DNA from: Pedobacter cryoconitis
GTDB taxonomy: Bacteria > Bacteroidota > Bacteroidia > Sphingobacteriales > Sphingobacteriaceae
DNA: 32,572 nucleotides
Assembly: GCA_019352875.1 (NCBI GenBank)
Contig: JAAAFW010000009.1
Location: forward strand, 1 to 32,572
Direction of reading: 5' to 3'
The translations under genes and the position numbers were made by a program. The notes beneath the pieces are model-generated. The model did no database searches. It was not told where the DNA came from and saw only the letters and a program-made list of their open reading frames with translations. Below, one piece after another: positions 24,730 to 32,572 of the stretch. The first letter of the stretch is position 1; each line of letters starts with the position of its first letter.

Positions 24730-27700
24730 GATTGAGGGAATAAGTTTTTCTGATATAATGGATTTTCTTCATCATCCGGGTCTAGGGTGGGGCTTTTAAA
24801 TCCGGTATTTTTTCTGACTTCGGTGAAAATGTGGGGTAATACCAGAAGGACTGTAATTGTTGAACAGAAAAGACCGCCGATTACTGCTTGCGCCAACGGG
24901 GCCACCTGTTCTCCGCCATCACCTAGTCCCAATGCTATTGGGATCATACCTGCGATCATGGCAAGGGTAGTCATGATAATTGGCCTGAATCTGGAAGTGG
25001 CGGCAGACCACGCTGCCTTACCCGCACTCATGCGATATCTGCTGCGGAAAAGTTCAGCCTGATTTACCATTAATACAGCGTTAGATACCGAAACACCAAC
25101 CGACATAATCATTCCCATATAAGACTGAAGGTTGAGTGTGCTGCCCGACAAAAGCAGCATTAAAAGACTCCCGCCGGTCACTGCGGGTACTACAGAAAGA
25201 ATTAATGCCGAAATTGCAAACGACTGATAGTAAGCGGACAGCATCAGGAAGATTACAATAACAGCTACCAATAGTCCTGTTTTTAAAGCTGATAACGTCT
25301 GATCGAGCAACTGCATCAATCCCTCTGTTTTGATAATAGTTCCCCGGGGCGGCTCGCCTGCATCTGCAATGGCTTTTTTGACCGCAGCGGATGCGTTTCC
25401 AAGGTCAGAACGATAAATATTCGCCAGCACTGTCACATACCTGTTGGGACCTTGCCGGTTAACCTGAGCAGGTTGTTTTTCCAGGGTGAGCGTTGCAATA
25501 TCCTCAAGAACAGGGGTCGGTTGCCCATTCTTAAGGGGCAGAGATCTGAGTTTGTCCAGCGACTCCATATCTGCCTCCGGAATTTGAACCTGTACCTGGA
25601 AAACTAGTCCAGATTTTGGATCTATCCAGAGATTCTTTTGTGTGAATCTGGAAGAAGAGGTGGCCAGAGTCAATATTTTGGTGACATCTTCCATGTCCAG
25701 GCCGAATTGTCCGGCGAGCTCTCGGTTCACGTCAATCTGAACACTGGGATAACTGACAGGTTCAGCAATTCGTACATTCCTTAGTGCAGGAATATGTTCC
25801 ATTTCCGATTTTACTTTTTTGGCGAATTCAATGGCTGCCGGTAATTGTCCGGTGGCTATTTTAACTTGAATTGGTGTCATCGCACCCTGGCTCATAATCT
25901 TTTCGACCAGGTTCATCGGTTCGAAATTAAACTGAAGCTCCGGAAGGGCTTCTTTGATTTTTAACCCTATTTTTTCCTGAAGGTCGGCTATAGACCCTTT
26001 AAAGATCTTTTGATCAATGGCAAGCTGAAGTACGGCCTCGTGGGCGCCACTGGTGAACAGGAACACTGGATTTATTGCCGATGACGATGGATGCATCCCC
26101 ACAAATGCAGAACTGATTTTAATACTGTTCTCCGGGAGTCCGGATTCAATCAGCGCAGTTACTTTTTTCAGATAGTTTTCTGTTGATTCTATCCTGCTTC
26201 CTTCAGGTGCAATAATTCTGAGTTGTATATCGCCACTATTACTTTGTGGCATCACATCCATTCCGATGTAAAATAAAGTAGTGCCGGTTAAAAGCATTAC
26301 GCCAAGTGCGTAACAAGCAATTAACCTTTTTTTGCTGCCAGACCCTTTCTTAAGCAATATCAGATAACTCTTTTTGAACCGGTCAAACCGGGAAGGGCTT
26401 CCTTTGGATTTTGTATTTTCGTTCTCCTGTTTTTTATTCTTCATTAGCCAGTTGGCCATAACGGGAACAAATGTCTGTGAAGCGATAAAAGAAGCAATCA
26501 TCGCAAAAGCCACTGACATGGATAAAGGCATAAACATATCTTTTGGTATTCCTTCCATCATGAAAGATGGAATTAGCACGGCGAGAATACAAAGCAGGAT
26601 TAGCAGTTTAGGAATTGATATTTCAAGTAATGCATCCAGAATAGCACGCTGCCTGGGTTTTTTCTGCTCAAAATGCTGATGGATATTTTCGATCGTTACT
26701 GTGGCCTCGTCTACGAGAATTCCGATAGCCAATGCTAGCCCGCTCAGTGTCATAATATTAATAGTCTGCCCGAAAAGGTGAAGCATAATAACCGCAGAAA
26801 GGATGGAAATAGGTATCGTCAGGATCACAATCAATGAACCCCTGGCATCTCCAAGGAAAAGAAAGACCATGAGCCCGGTTAACAATGCACCGATAACGCC
26901 TTCGTGGATCAGGTTTGCCAGTGAAGTGGAAATATGGCCTGACTGATCGAAAATATAGTTTACATCCACGTCTTCCGGCAGCGAAGCCTTCAGCATAGGG
27001 ATAGCGCCTTTCAAATCTTCAGCGACTTGTAATGTTGACGCGCCCGCTTTTTTAATTACCGGGAGGTAGACAGATCGTTTACCGTTGATTACGGCATAGC
27101 CCGTGGCACCGTCGGCCGCGTCTTCGACTATCGCGATGTCTTTGACAAAGACAGTAGTTCCACTGCCTTTCCTGACCGGGATATTAAGGAATTCCTCAGG
27201 GCTTTTGGCGAGTGAATTGACTGGGCTCATCAGGCTTTGATCACCTATCCGGATATTGCCGGCGGGGCTGGGCAGATTATTACGCGCGATAGCGGTAGTT
27301 ACTTCTTCTGCACTTAGTCCGTAGGATTGCAGTAACCTGGTATTTACCTTCACAACTATTGTACGTGCATTTCCCCCAAATGGAGCAGGTGCAGTCACAC
27401 CCGGTACGTTAACAAACATAGGCCTGATCTTTGTCAAAGCCATAGTCTGCAGTTCCGTAATCGATCTCTGCGGACTTTCCAGCACAAGCTGGCCGATCGG
27501 TAATGAGCTGCCATCAAAGCGTACAACTTGCGGCGGCACTGCCCCAGGTGGAAGGAACCCCATTGCCCTGGATACTTGTGTTGATACTTCTGCAGCTGCT
27601 TGTGCCATATCTGCACCGGGATTAAAAGTCAGTTTCATCAAACTGAAACCTTGAATACTTTTAAAATCGATCTCTTTAACGCCACTAACGAAGATCAGGA

Positions 27701-27908
27701 CTTTCTGAAATTCATTGGCCATAAAGCCGTCCATATAGGCAGGTGTCAGGCCGCCATAAGGCATAGCAATGTAGATAACCGGAAGCTCGACCTCCGGGAA
27801 AATATCCACATTTATTTTTTTGATTGCTGAGAATGAAAAATAGGCGATTGTAATGACAGCTACCATCACTGCTATTGGCTTTCTCAATGCTAAACGGATT
27901 ATATTCAT
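24726..27908 (-). CDS. RND efflux permease with atypical proton-relay residues
   Basis: The 1060-residue permease has the RND repeat structure and helix signatures (FPEVELPV near 37, TINIMTLSG near 382, FRPIIMTTLA near 974). Helix 4 has D400-E401 (GILVDEATVTIENI) in place of the Asp-Asp of AcrB. Helix 10 has GVSVSNAVLMVNQAE, with Ser942 where AcrB has its essential Lys. The CusA metal-pump pattern is not obvious either. It thus belongs to a less studied RND branch whose substrate I cannot assign. The TolC-type gene ends nine bases upstream and the adaptor overlaps downstream, giving a complete tripartite system. Its gene run also carries sulfur genes. Confidence 0.93.
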   Translation of the reverse strand: MNIIRLALRKPIAVMVAVITIAYFSFSAIKKINVDIFPEVELPVIYIAMPYGGLTPAYMDGFMANEFQKVLIFVSGVKEIDFKSIQGFSLMKLTFNPGADMAQAAAEVSTQVSRAMGFLPPGAVPPQVVRFDGSSLPIGQLVLESPQRSITELQTMALTKIRPMFVNVPGVTAPAPFGGNARTIVVKVNTRLLQSYGLSAEEVTTAIARNNLPSPAGNIRIGDQSLMSPVNSLAKSPEEFLNIPVRKGSGTTVFVKDIAIVEDAADGATGYAVINGKRSVYLPVIKKAGASTLQVAEDLKGAIPMLKASLPEDVDVNYIFDQSGHISTSLANLIHEGVIGALLTGLMVFLFLGDARGSLIVILTIPISILSAVIMLHLFGQTINIMTLSGLALAIGILVDEATVTIENIHQHFEQKKPRQRAILDALLEISIPKLLILLCILAVLIPSFMMEGIPKDMFMPLSMSVAFAMIASFIASQTFVPVMANWLMKNKKQENENTKSKGSPSRFDRFKKSYLILLKKGSGSKKRLIACYALGVMLLTGTTLFYIGMDVMPQSNSGDIQLRIIAPEGSRIESTENYLKKVTALIESGLPENSIKISSAFVGMHPSSSAINPVFLFTSGAHEAVLQLAIDQKIFKGSIADLQEKIGLKIKEALPELQFNFEPMNLVEKIMSQGAMTPIQVKIATGQLPAAIEFAKKVKSEMEHIPALRNVRIAEPVSYPSVQIDVNRELAGQFGLDMEDVTKILTLATSSSRFTQKNLWIDPKSGLVFQVQVQIPEADMESLDKLRSLPLKNGQPTPVLEDIATLTLEKQPAQVNRQGPNRYVTVLANIYRSDLGNASAAVKKAIADAGEPPRGTIIKTEGLMQLLDQTLSALKTGLLVAVIVIFLMLSAYYQSFAISALILSVVPAVTGGSLLMLLLSGSTLNLQSYMGMIMSVGVSVSNAVLMVNQAELFRSRYRMSAGKAAWSAATSRFRPIIMTTLAMIAGMIPIALGLGDGGEQVAPLAQAVIGGLFCSTITVLLVLPHIFTEVRKNTGFKSPTLDPDDEENPLYQKNLFPQS

Positions 27909-27917
27909 GTTTTTCGG

Positions 27918-29288
27918 TTAAAAATGAGTAGAGAAGACAGAAAAATCATCCATTGCAGTCGCTCTGGCAATAAATTGGTCCCATAGCTGGCTATAGGCTT
28001 CGATATTACTCCGTTCTGCATTTTGTAGCAGAAGCTGGATCTGTAGCAGATCCGTGAGATCGATCAGACCATTTGAATACCTTGTGAAATAAAGGCGATA
28101 AGCTTGTTCCGATTGAACAACTGCTGCAGAAGTATTGATGACTTTTTTCATCTGCGCATTAAGCTGTGCATTTAATACGTTTATACCGGTATTTAGCTCT
28201 AATTGCTGTTTCTTCACCTCCAGTTCTGCAGCAATGAACTGCTGGTTGATCTTTTTCTTGTCAAGCGAACCTGTGTAGATACGCGAAAGATTCCAGGTTA
28301 TTCCCAGTCCAACCAGATAATTCTGGCTGGCATTTTTGTATCCTGAATAAAAGCCATTGGAAACAAGTTGGTCTTGTATGCCGCTCCCCCGTGCAGAAAC
28401 TCCGCCCAGTAAAGAAAGAGATGGAAGCACTTTACTTGCGGCTACTTTTTCCATTTCTTGCTTGTAGCCAGCTTGTTGTTGTAATGCAAGGACATAAGGA
28501 TGTGTAGATAAAGAGTCTACAGAAGTACTGAATTCTGATGGTGAATCTAGAAAGGAAGCCTGTTGTAAAGTATGGTTACCTCCGAAATCCGGAACATATT
28601 CTTTAAGTGCGTAACCAGCAGCATCGCGTTTCCCGTCCCATTCGTTTGCATGCGCTAAAGCCTGATGCAAGGTGGAGGCTGCCAGCGATGTATCTGCTCC
28701 AGGCTTAATACCGGCTAAAGCCAGGCTGTTTGTAATTTGCCTCAGGTCCCTGATGCGTTCACTATTTCGTTTAGCCCAATCTGCATATGCGGTGGAGTGC
28801 AGTAATTGCAGGAATAACCCTGTTACTGCGGTCTGTATCTGTAAACGGCTAATGTGTAGTTCGGCCTGTGCCTGTCCTGTTTGTTTAACCGCGGCCCTGC
28901 TGAGGGACTTCTCTTTGCCGAACTGAAATATATTCCAGTCCGCCGTGACAGATCCGTATGCATTCCCCGTTGCGGCGGCTTTGTTCACTACCTGATTTCC
29001 GCTTACATTAAAAATACCAGGTAGAGGAAAAAAAGCACCGCTGTTGCCGGCAGAAGTTCCATAGGTCTGTTGCAGTTGTAATTGTATTTTGGGAAACTGG
29101 TTCCGCTTTTGTTGTTGAGCCTGATAACTTGCAGCAAGTACCAGGGCCTGTTTTGCCTGCAGATCGGGATAAGTCGCATACGCGCTTTTCCATAATTGCT
29201 GCAATGTAGAAACAGGCGTTTGTGAATAACTATTTAAATTGCAGAGCATGATAAACAAGCCCGCAAAGTAAACTTTATGCATCGCCAT
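27918..29288 (-). CDS. TolC-family outer-membrane efflux protein
   Basis: From Met at 29288 the protein has 456 residues with a standard signal peptide (ending N-S-Y-S-Q). In-frame ATGs at 29351 and 29282 are alternatives; the upstream one gives a poor extended signal. It contains two OEP repeats with long amphipathic helices (KQALVLAASYQAQQQKRNQFPKIQLQ and, in the second repeat, YFTRYSNGLIDLTDLLQIQLLLQNAE). Unlike the OprM-type gene at 15480 it is not a lipoprotein. It precedes its permease gene by nine bases and follows the small membrane protein gene. Confidence 0.92.
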   Translation of the reverse strand: MAMHKVYFAGLFIMLCNLNSYSQTPVSTLQQLWKSAYATYPDLQAKQALVLAASYQAQQQKRNQFPKIQLQLQQTYGTSAGNSGAFFPLPGIFNVSGNQVVNKAAATGNAYGSVTADWNIFQFGKEKSLSRAAVKQTGQAQAELHISRLQIQTAVTGLFLQLLHSTAYADWAKRNSERIRDLRQITNSLALAGIKPGADTSLAASTLHQALAHANEWDGKRDAAGYALKEYVPDFGGNHTLQQASFLDSPSEFSTSVDSLSTHPYVLALQQQAGYKQEMEKVAASKVLPSLSLLGGVSARGSGIQDQLVSNGFYSGYKNASQNYLVGLGITWNLSRIYTGSLDKKKINQQFIAAELEVKKQQLELNTGINVLNAQLNAQMKKVINTSAAVVQSEQAYRLYFTRYSNGLIDLTDLLQIQLLLQNAERSNIEAYSQLWDQFIARATAMDDFSVFSTHF

Positions 29289-29381
29289 AAATATTATCGA
29301 TAGAATTTGATTAAAGAATAGACAAGGCTTAAAAAAAGCCAAAGAGAGCAATCAACCAGGGCTGTATGCTTTTTGTTTTGT

Positions 29382-29810
29382 CTATATCAGAAACAGGCAG
29401 TTACGCAGATAGATTGGACAGGCGTAGAGGAGTTCTTTATCACTGGATGATTTGAATACAGGCTTTTTTAAGATCAGCCAGAGACAGTTAACTGCGAGTA
29501 ATAAAGAGGTTAGAAATAAGACCGAAGCTTTTAACGGTGAAGTCTGCTGGTCTATATGCAGACTGCCGGATTTTATATCAGTTGAAATCTGACATACCGG
29601 TACATTAGTTAGGTATATTCCTGTTTTGAGAGCACCTGCTTTTGTTTTTCCCTGAAGGGTTGGGATGTCTTGTTTTCCCAGATAGGCATTAATACTTTGC
29701 TTAATCGGGCAGGAAGAAATCACGAAAAATATCATCAGCAGCAAGGCAATCGGAGTTCTTCCGATATGCATATACTTCGCGTAGATATTTTGGGTTTTTC
29801 TCTTTTGCAT
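29382..29810 (-). CDS. Small two-helix membrane protein, unknown
   Basis: I start this at the ATG at 29810 (142 residues), because the longer frame reaching 30077 runs through the coding sequence of the MBL/rhodanese gene and is a shadow there. Two membrane segments are predicted (about 17-34 and 94-114). Five cysteines occur: C34 in ISSCPIK, C73 in VPVCQI, C109, C131 and C138. The C-terminus ends ACPIYLRNCLFLI. I recognise no named family. It starts 31 bases after the MBL gene and precedes the TolC gene, so it sits exactly at the joint between the sulfur genes and the pump genes. Confidence 0.65.
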   Translation of the reverse strand: MQKRKTQNIYAKYMHIGRTPIALLLMIFFVISSCPIKQSINAYLGKQDIPTLQGKTKAGALKTGIYLTNVPVCQISTDIKSGSLHIDQQTSPLKASVLFLTSLLLAVNCLWLILKKPVFKSSSDKELLYACPIYLRNCLFLI

Positions 29811-29841
29811 GAATGCCAAAGCTAAGAATTTAATTATAAAC

Positions 29842-31206
29842 TTATTTAAACTGTGTGACCGCTTCTCCCAGATCATAGACTTGGGTTTGGTTTCCCACTG
29901 CAATGTAGAGGATGCTACTGCCTGCAGCGCTCCTGTATCCCCCGGCACAATGTACGATAACAGGTTTGTCTGTTGGGATTTCGGCAGTTCTTTCGCGTAG
30001 CTCTGCCAATGGGATATGTATTGCGTGTGTAAAGATCGGCTCGGCCTTAACTTCGCTGCTGTTTCTGACATCGACAATAGTGAAGTATTCCGGATTACTC
30101 TTTAAAAGTGCAAGATCCGGTGCATCCATCGTATGCGTGCCGCCTGTGCTTACAAACGCAGCAGTTATAAAAGGTTCATATCCTATACTCGCAGCCCGGC
30201 TGATCAGTGCCAGCAGTTTTTCATTATCTGCAGCAGCCAGATAGTACTTTTCACCGGGGGTGACAATACTCCCCAGCCAGGTTTCAAATTTATTGCCTTC
30301 CTGTATATTAACCGACCCTGGCAGAAAACCTTTTTTAAACTCTGCTTCCGGCCTGGTGTCAATTAAAATCAGGTCATTTTCGTGTGCAGATTGTGTGGTG
30401 ATTCTACTGTCCAGGTCTTGTTGAGCTAAAATGGATACTTTTTTTATAGATTCCTCAAAAGCGGGTGCTCCGTTGCGGTTTATTTCTACATCGTAGCCGA
30501 AATATTTTGGTATAAAGGGCTGATCGGTAATTAAAGTCTGGATAAATGCCGCTTTATCAGGTTCGTTTAATGACCAGTTGGTGGCCTTTTCTGCGCCTAT
30601 AGTACTGCTATTGGCAGAACTTAAGCCTTTTCCGCAAAGCGTACCGGCACCATGCGCCGGATATACTGTGATATGGTCTGGTAAGCGCATCAGTTTTTCT
30701 CGTAACGAGTGGAATAATTGGCCGGCGAGTTCCTCTCTTTTTGCTTTGCGATTACCGGCGTCTTCCCTCAGATCGGGCCTTCCGCAGTCACCTATGAAAA
30801 GTGTATCACCGGTAAAAACGGCTTTTTCCTGACCATCGTGATGCAGGACAATGCAGATACTATCCGGCGAGTGGCCCGGGGTATGGATACTGCGGAGTGA
30901 TATTTTACCAAAATTGATATTTTCCCCTTCATCAAAATGCACAAAAGGGTAGGATGCGCCGGTTAAGCTGTGTGCATAAATTTTAGCATTGTGGCGGTGG
31001 TAAAATTCCAGATGGCTGCTCACAAAATCTGCATGAGGATGAGTCTCTACAACAGCGATTATATTTGCCTTATTTTCCGCTGCATAAGCGTCATAAATTT
31101 CCGGATTTCTGGAAGGGTCGATCAGTATAATCTGACTTTCGCATTCGCTTAGAATTGCGTAACTGTAATGTGAAAGGTGCTTGTCTTCGAATTGTTTAAT
31201 CTTCAT
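29842..31206 (-). CDS. Persulfide-dioxygenase-like MBL protein with two rhodanese domains
   Basis: The 454-residue cytoplasmic protein begins with a metallo-beta-lactamase domain (1-250). Its metal residues follow the ETHE1/Blh type: H56-x-H58-x-D60 with H65 in THPHADFVSSH, H112 (PGHSPDS), D134 (GDTLFIGDCGRPDL) and H185 (YPAHGAG). A first rhodanese domain (about 275-350) lacks the catalytic Cys (YYLAAADNEK), and a second (about 360-454) keeps C420 in VIVHCAGGYRS. Family members oxidise glutathione persulfide or transfer sulfane sulfur. It follows two YeeE/YedE genes by 13 bases, which supports a sulfide or persulfide handling role. Confidence 0.93.
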   Translation of the reverse strand: MKIKQFEDKHLSHYSYAILSECESQIILIDPSRNPEIYDAYAAENKANIIAVVETHPHADFVSSHLEFYHRHNAKIYAHSLTGASYPFVHFDEGENINFGKISLRSIHTPGHSPDSICIVLHHDGQEKAVFTGDTLFIGDCGRPDLREDAGNRKAKREELAGQLFHSLREKLMRLPDHITVYPAHGAGTLCGKGLSSANSSTIGAEKATNWSLNEPDKAAFIQTLITDQPFIPKYFGYDVEINRNGAPAFEESIKKVSILAQQDLDSRITTQSAHENDLILIDTRPEAEFKKGFLPGSVNIQEGNKFETWLGSIVTPGEKYYLAAADNEKLLALISRAASIGYEPFITAAFVSTGGTHTMDAPDLALLKSNPEYFTIVDVRNSSEVKAEPIFTHAIHIPLAELRERTAEIPTDKPVIVHCAGGYRSAAGSSILYIAVGNQTQVYDLGEAVTQFK

Positions 31207-31219
31207 GTGCTGTTAATAT

Positions 31220-31633
31220 TTAATGCGGAATTTTATTTTTAACTAACCCGTAGATGTAGGTTCCGGCAATTGAACCGGCGATGACAATAAGCATCGAAAG
31301 ATAGCCATAACCTAAGTTCACAAACATCGGACCGGGACATGAACCAGTTAATGCCCAGCCCAATCCAAATATAGTTCCACCAATCAGATAACGGGTAAAC
31401 GATTTCTCTTTGTCTTTAAATATGATTTGCTTTCCCTGGGAATCTTTGATTCGAAATTTTTTGATCAGCCAGACAGCAGCTATACCCAGGCACACTGCTG
31501 TCCCGATAATCCCATACATATGGAAAGATTGGAAACGGAACATCTCCTGAATACGGAACCATGATATTGCTTCCGATTTGGACATTGTAATTCCAAAAAG
31601 GATACCCGCGAAGACATATTTTAGAGTTTTCAT
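31220..31633 (-). CDS. YeeE/YedE-type membrane protein, short form (DUF6691-like)
   Basis: The 137-residue membrane protein has four predicted helices and the conserved motif GLGWALTGSCPGPMFVNLGYG with its Cys. YeeE/YedE proteins move thiosulfate or related sulfur species through conserved cysteines along the channel. In Bacteroidetes the function is often split over two small proteins, and the partner half lies nine bases upstream. It precedes the persulfide-dioxygenase-like gene, so imported or exported sulfur may be passed to that enzyme. Confidence 0.9.
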   Translation of the reverse strand: MKTLKYVFAGILFGITMSKSEAISWFRIQEMFRFQSFHMYGIIGTAVCLGIAAVWLIKKFRIKDSQGKQIIFKDKEKSFTRYLIGGTIFGLGWALTGSCPGPMFVNLGYGYLSMLIVIAGSIAGTYIYGLVKNKIPH

Positions 31634-31642
31634 AGTTTAAAA

Positions 31643-32200
31643 TTAAAAGAGAAAAGGAATAATCAGATGTGTCATAGCAAGCCCGCCAATAAAAAAGCCG
31701 GTTACAGCAATCATTGAGGGGACCTGAAGGTCAGATAATCCAGAAATGGCATGTCCGGAAGTACAGCCACCCGCATACCGGGTGCCAAAGCCAATCAGTA
31801 GACCCCCAAAGATCAGGATCAGTATTATTTTCGGGTTTGCTAACGCAGAAAAGGAGTAAAGCTCAGCAGGGTTCATTTCGCCGTTAAAATTGAATCCGTA
31901 TTGTTTCAGATCTGCTATAGTTGCAGCAGATATTTTTACAGCATCCGGGTCTTTTAAAAATTGGGAGGATATAAATCCACCTATAACAGACCCAACTAGA
32001 AATAACAGATTCCATCGTTGGGTTCTCCAGTCAAAATCGAAAAACTTAATCTTTTTACCGGCTCCTGCCAGTGTGCAGATCGTACGCAGATTGGCGGAGA
32101 ACCCGAATGATTTGCCCCAGTAAAGTAACATCAGCATAATCACAAAGATCATGAAGCCCGAAAAATACCAGGACCAGGGTTGTTGAATGAATTCTATCAT
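31643..32200 (-). CDS. YeeE/YedE-type sulfur-transport membrane protein
   Basis: The 185-residue membrane protein has about four or five helices, the N-terminal ANLRTICTLAGA segment and the conserved channel motif RYAGGCTSGHAISG. These are typical of the larger half of split YeeE/YedE transporters. It is the first gene of a nine-gene minus-strand run reaching 22960 and is followed after nine bases by the smaller half. Its promoter must lie in 32201-32419; I see no exact TTTG-N19-TANNTTTG there on the minus strand. Confidence 0.9.
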   Translation of the reverse strand: MIEFIQQPWSWYFSGFMIFVIMLMLLYWGKSFGFSANLRTICTLAGAGKKIKFFDFDWRTQRWNLLFLVGSVIGGFISSQFLKDPDAVKISAATIADLKQYGFNFNGEMNPAELYSFSALANPKIILILIFGGLLIGFGTRYAGGCTSGHAISGLSDLQVPSMIAVTGFFIGGLAMTHLIIPFLF

Positions 32201-32419
32201 AGACTTTAAATTAATGTAATTTTTCAGCGGCAGGCCTGTTCATGTTTACATAAATACGGAACCTTTTGTAAAGGTAGAAATTGCCTGGTCAGGATTATAC
32301 AGGCATCTGTGGGATACTTAGATATTTTTATTGAAAAAAAAACCTGCGGTTTAAGTGATTGTATAGTAGTTGATTGACGGTTTAAATGACGGTGATACGG
32401 TTTGTCTCTGTAAAAAAGA

Positions 32420-32450
32420 TTTGGAGGAGGATAAAATTGTATTACCTTTG
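32420..32450 (+). promoter_or_regulatory. Bacteroidetes-type promoter of tRNA-fMet copy 2
   Basis: A -33 box TTTG (32420-32423) and a -7 box TACCTTTG (32443-32450) are separated by exactly 19 bases. This matches the TTTG-N19-21-TANNTTTG consensus of the Bacteroidetes primary sigma factor. Transcription would start near 32457, about 40 bases before the tRNA. It is the clearest promoter in the window. Confidence 0.8.
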
Positions 32451-32494
32451 CAGCCGTTGAGAGAGACAGTCGAATGCTTCTTTTTAACAAACAT

Positions 32495-32572
<78 letters not shown>

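Noticed and set aside
29326..29340. Small hairpin GGCTT/AAGCC upstream of the TolC gene
   Set aside because: A 5-bp stem around an A-run is too weak to call a terminator and would split an otherwise continuous operon.
29811..30077. 5' extension of the small membrane protein frame (231 residues in total)
   Set aside because: It overlaps the 3' part of the well-supported MBL/rhodanese gene in another frame, and the hydrophobic protein-like part begins only after 29810.

Overview
The window looks like a chromosomal segment of a Bacteroidetes bacterium, most likely Sphingobacteriaceae and Pedobacter-like (inferred from protein style, not from a search). Support: a SusC/SusD pair with an ECF sigma/FecR switch, a RemB/Wzi-type barrel, LytS/LytTR signalling, lipoproteins with Bacteroidetes-style lipoboxes, and a TTTG-N19-TANNTTTG promoter upstream of a tRNA. 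Nearly all of it is dense protein-coding DNA.

Layout. (1) 1-241: initiator tRNA-Met and tRNA-Glu, separated by a hairpin and followed by a strong terminator. (2) 242-700: gene-poor, with one short ORF that may be a gene remnant, ending in a bidirectional terminator. (3) 726-9149, minus strand: ECF sigma factor, FecR-type anti-sigma factor, SusC-like TonB-dependent transducer with an STN domain, SusD-like lipoprotein, and a secreted fusion of a GDPD-like domain with a PhoA-type alkaline phosphatase. Together these read as an inducible system for taking up phosphate-bearing organic substrates. (4) 9375-11227, plus strand: a secreted GH2-like TIM-barrel protein and a small lipoprotein, then a nested palindrome shared with convergent genes. 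(5) 11365-13473, minus: a small secreted beta-rich protein and a RemB/Wzi-like outer-membrane barrel. (6) 13604-21191, minus: a complete HAE1-type RND pump in the order adaptor, permease, outer-membrane channel, followed by a LytS-type histidine kinase and a LytTR response regulator. (7) 21462-22844, plus: an amidohydrolase lipoprotein, separated from the next unit by a perfect 27-bp palindrome. (8) 22960-32200, minus: a nine-gene run of two YeeE/YedE sulfur-transport half proteins, a persulfide-dioxygenase-like MBL/rhodanese protein, a small cysteine-containing membrane protein, a TolC channel, a second RND permease of a different type, its adaptor, and a TlpA-like thioredoxin. (9) 32420-32572, plus: a promoter and a second initiator tRNA-Met, identical over 77 nt to the first.

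The most interesting points are the phosphodiesterase-phosphatase fusion inside a sigma/anti-sigma SusCD locus, the coupling of a sulfur/persulfide module to an RND pump with a non-canonical proton-relay site, and the long perfect palindromes between convergent genes. The flanking tRNA repeats suggest a possible island, but no integrase, transposase or conjugation gene is present, so I do not call this a mobile element.
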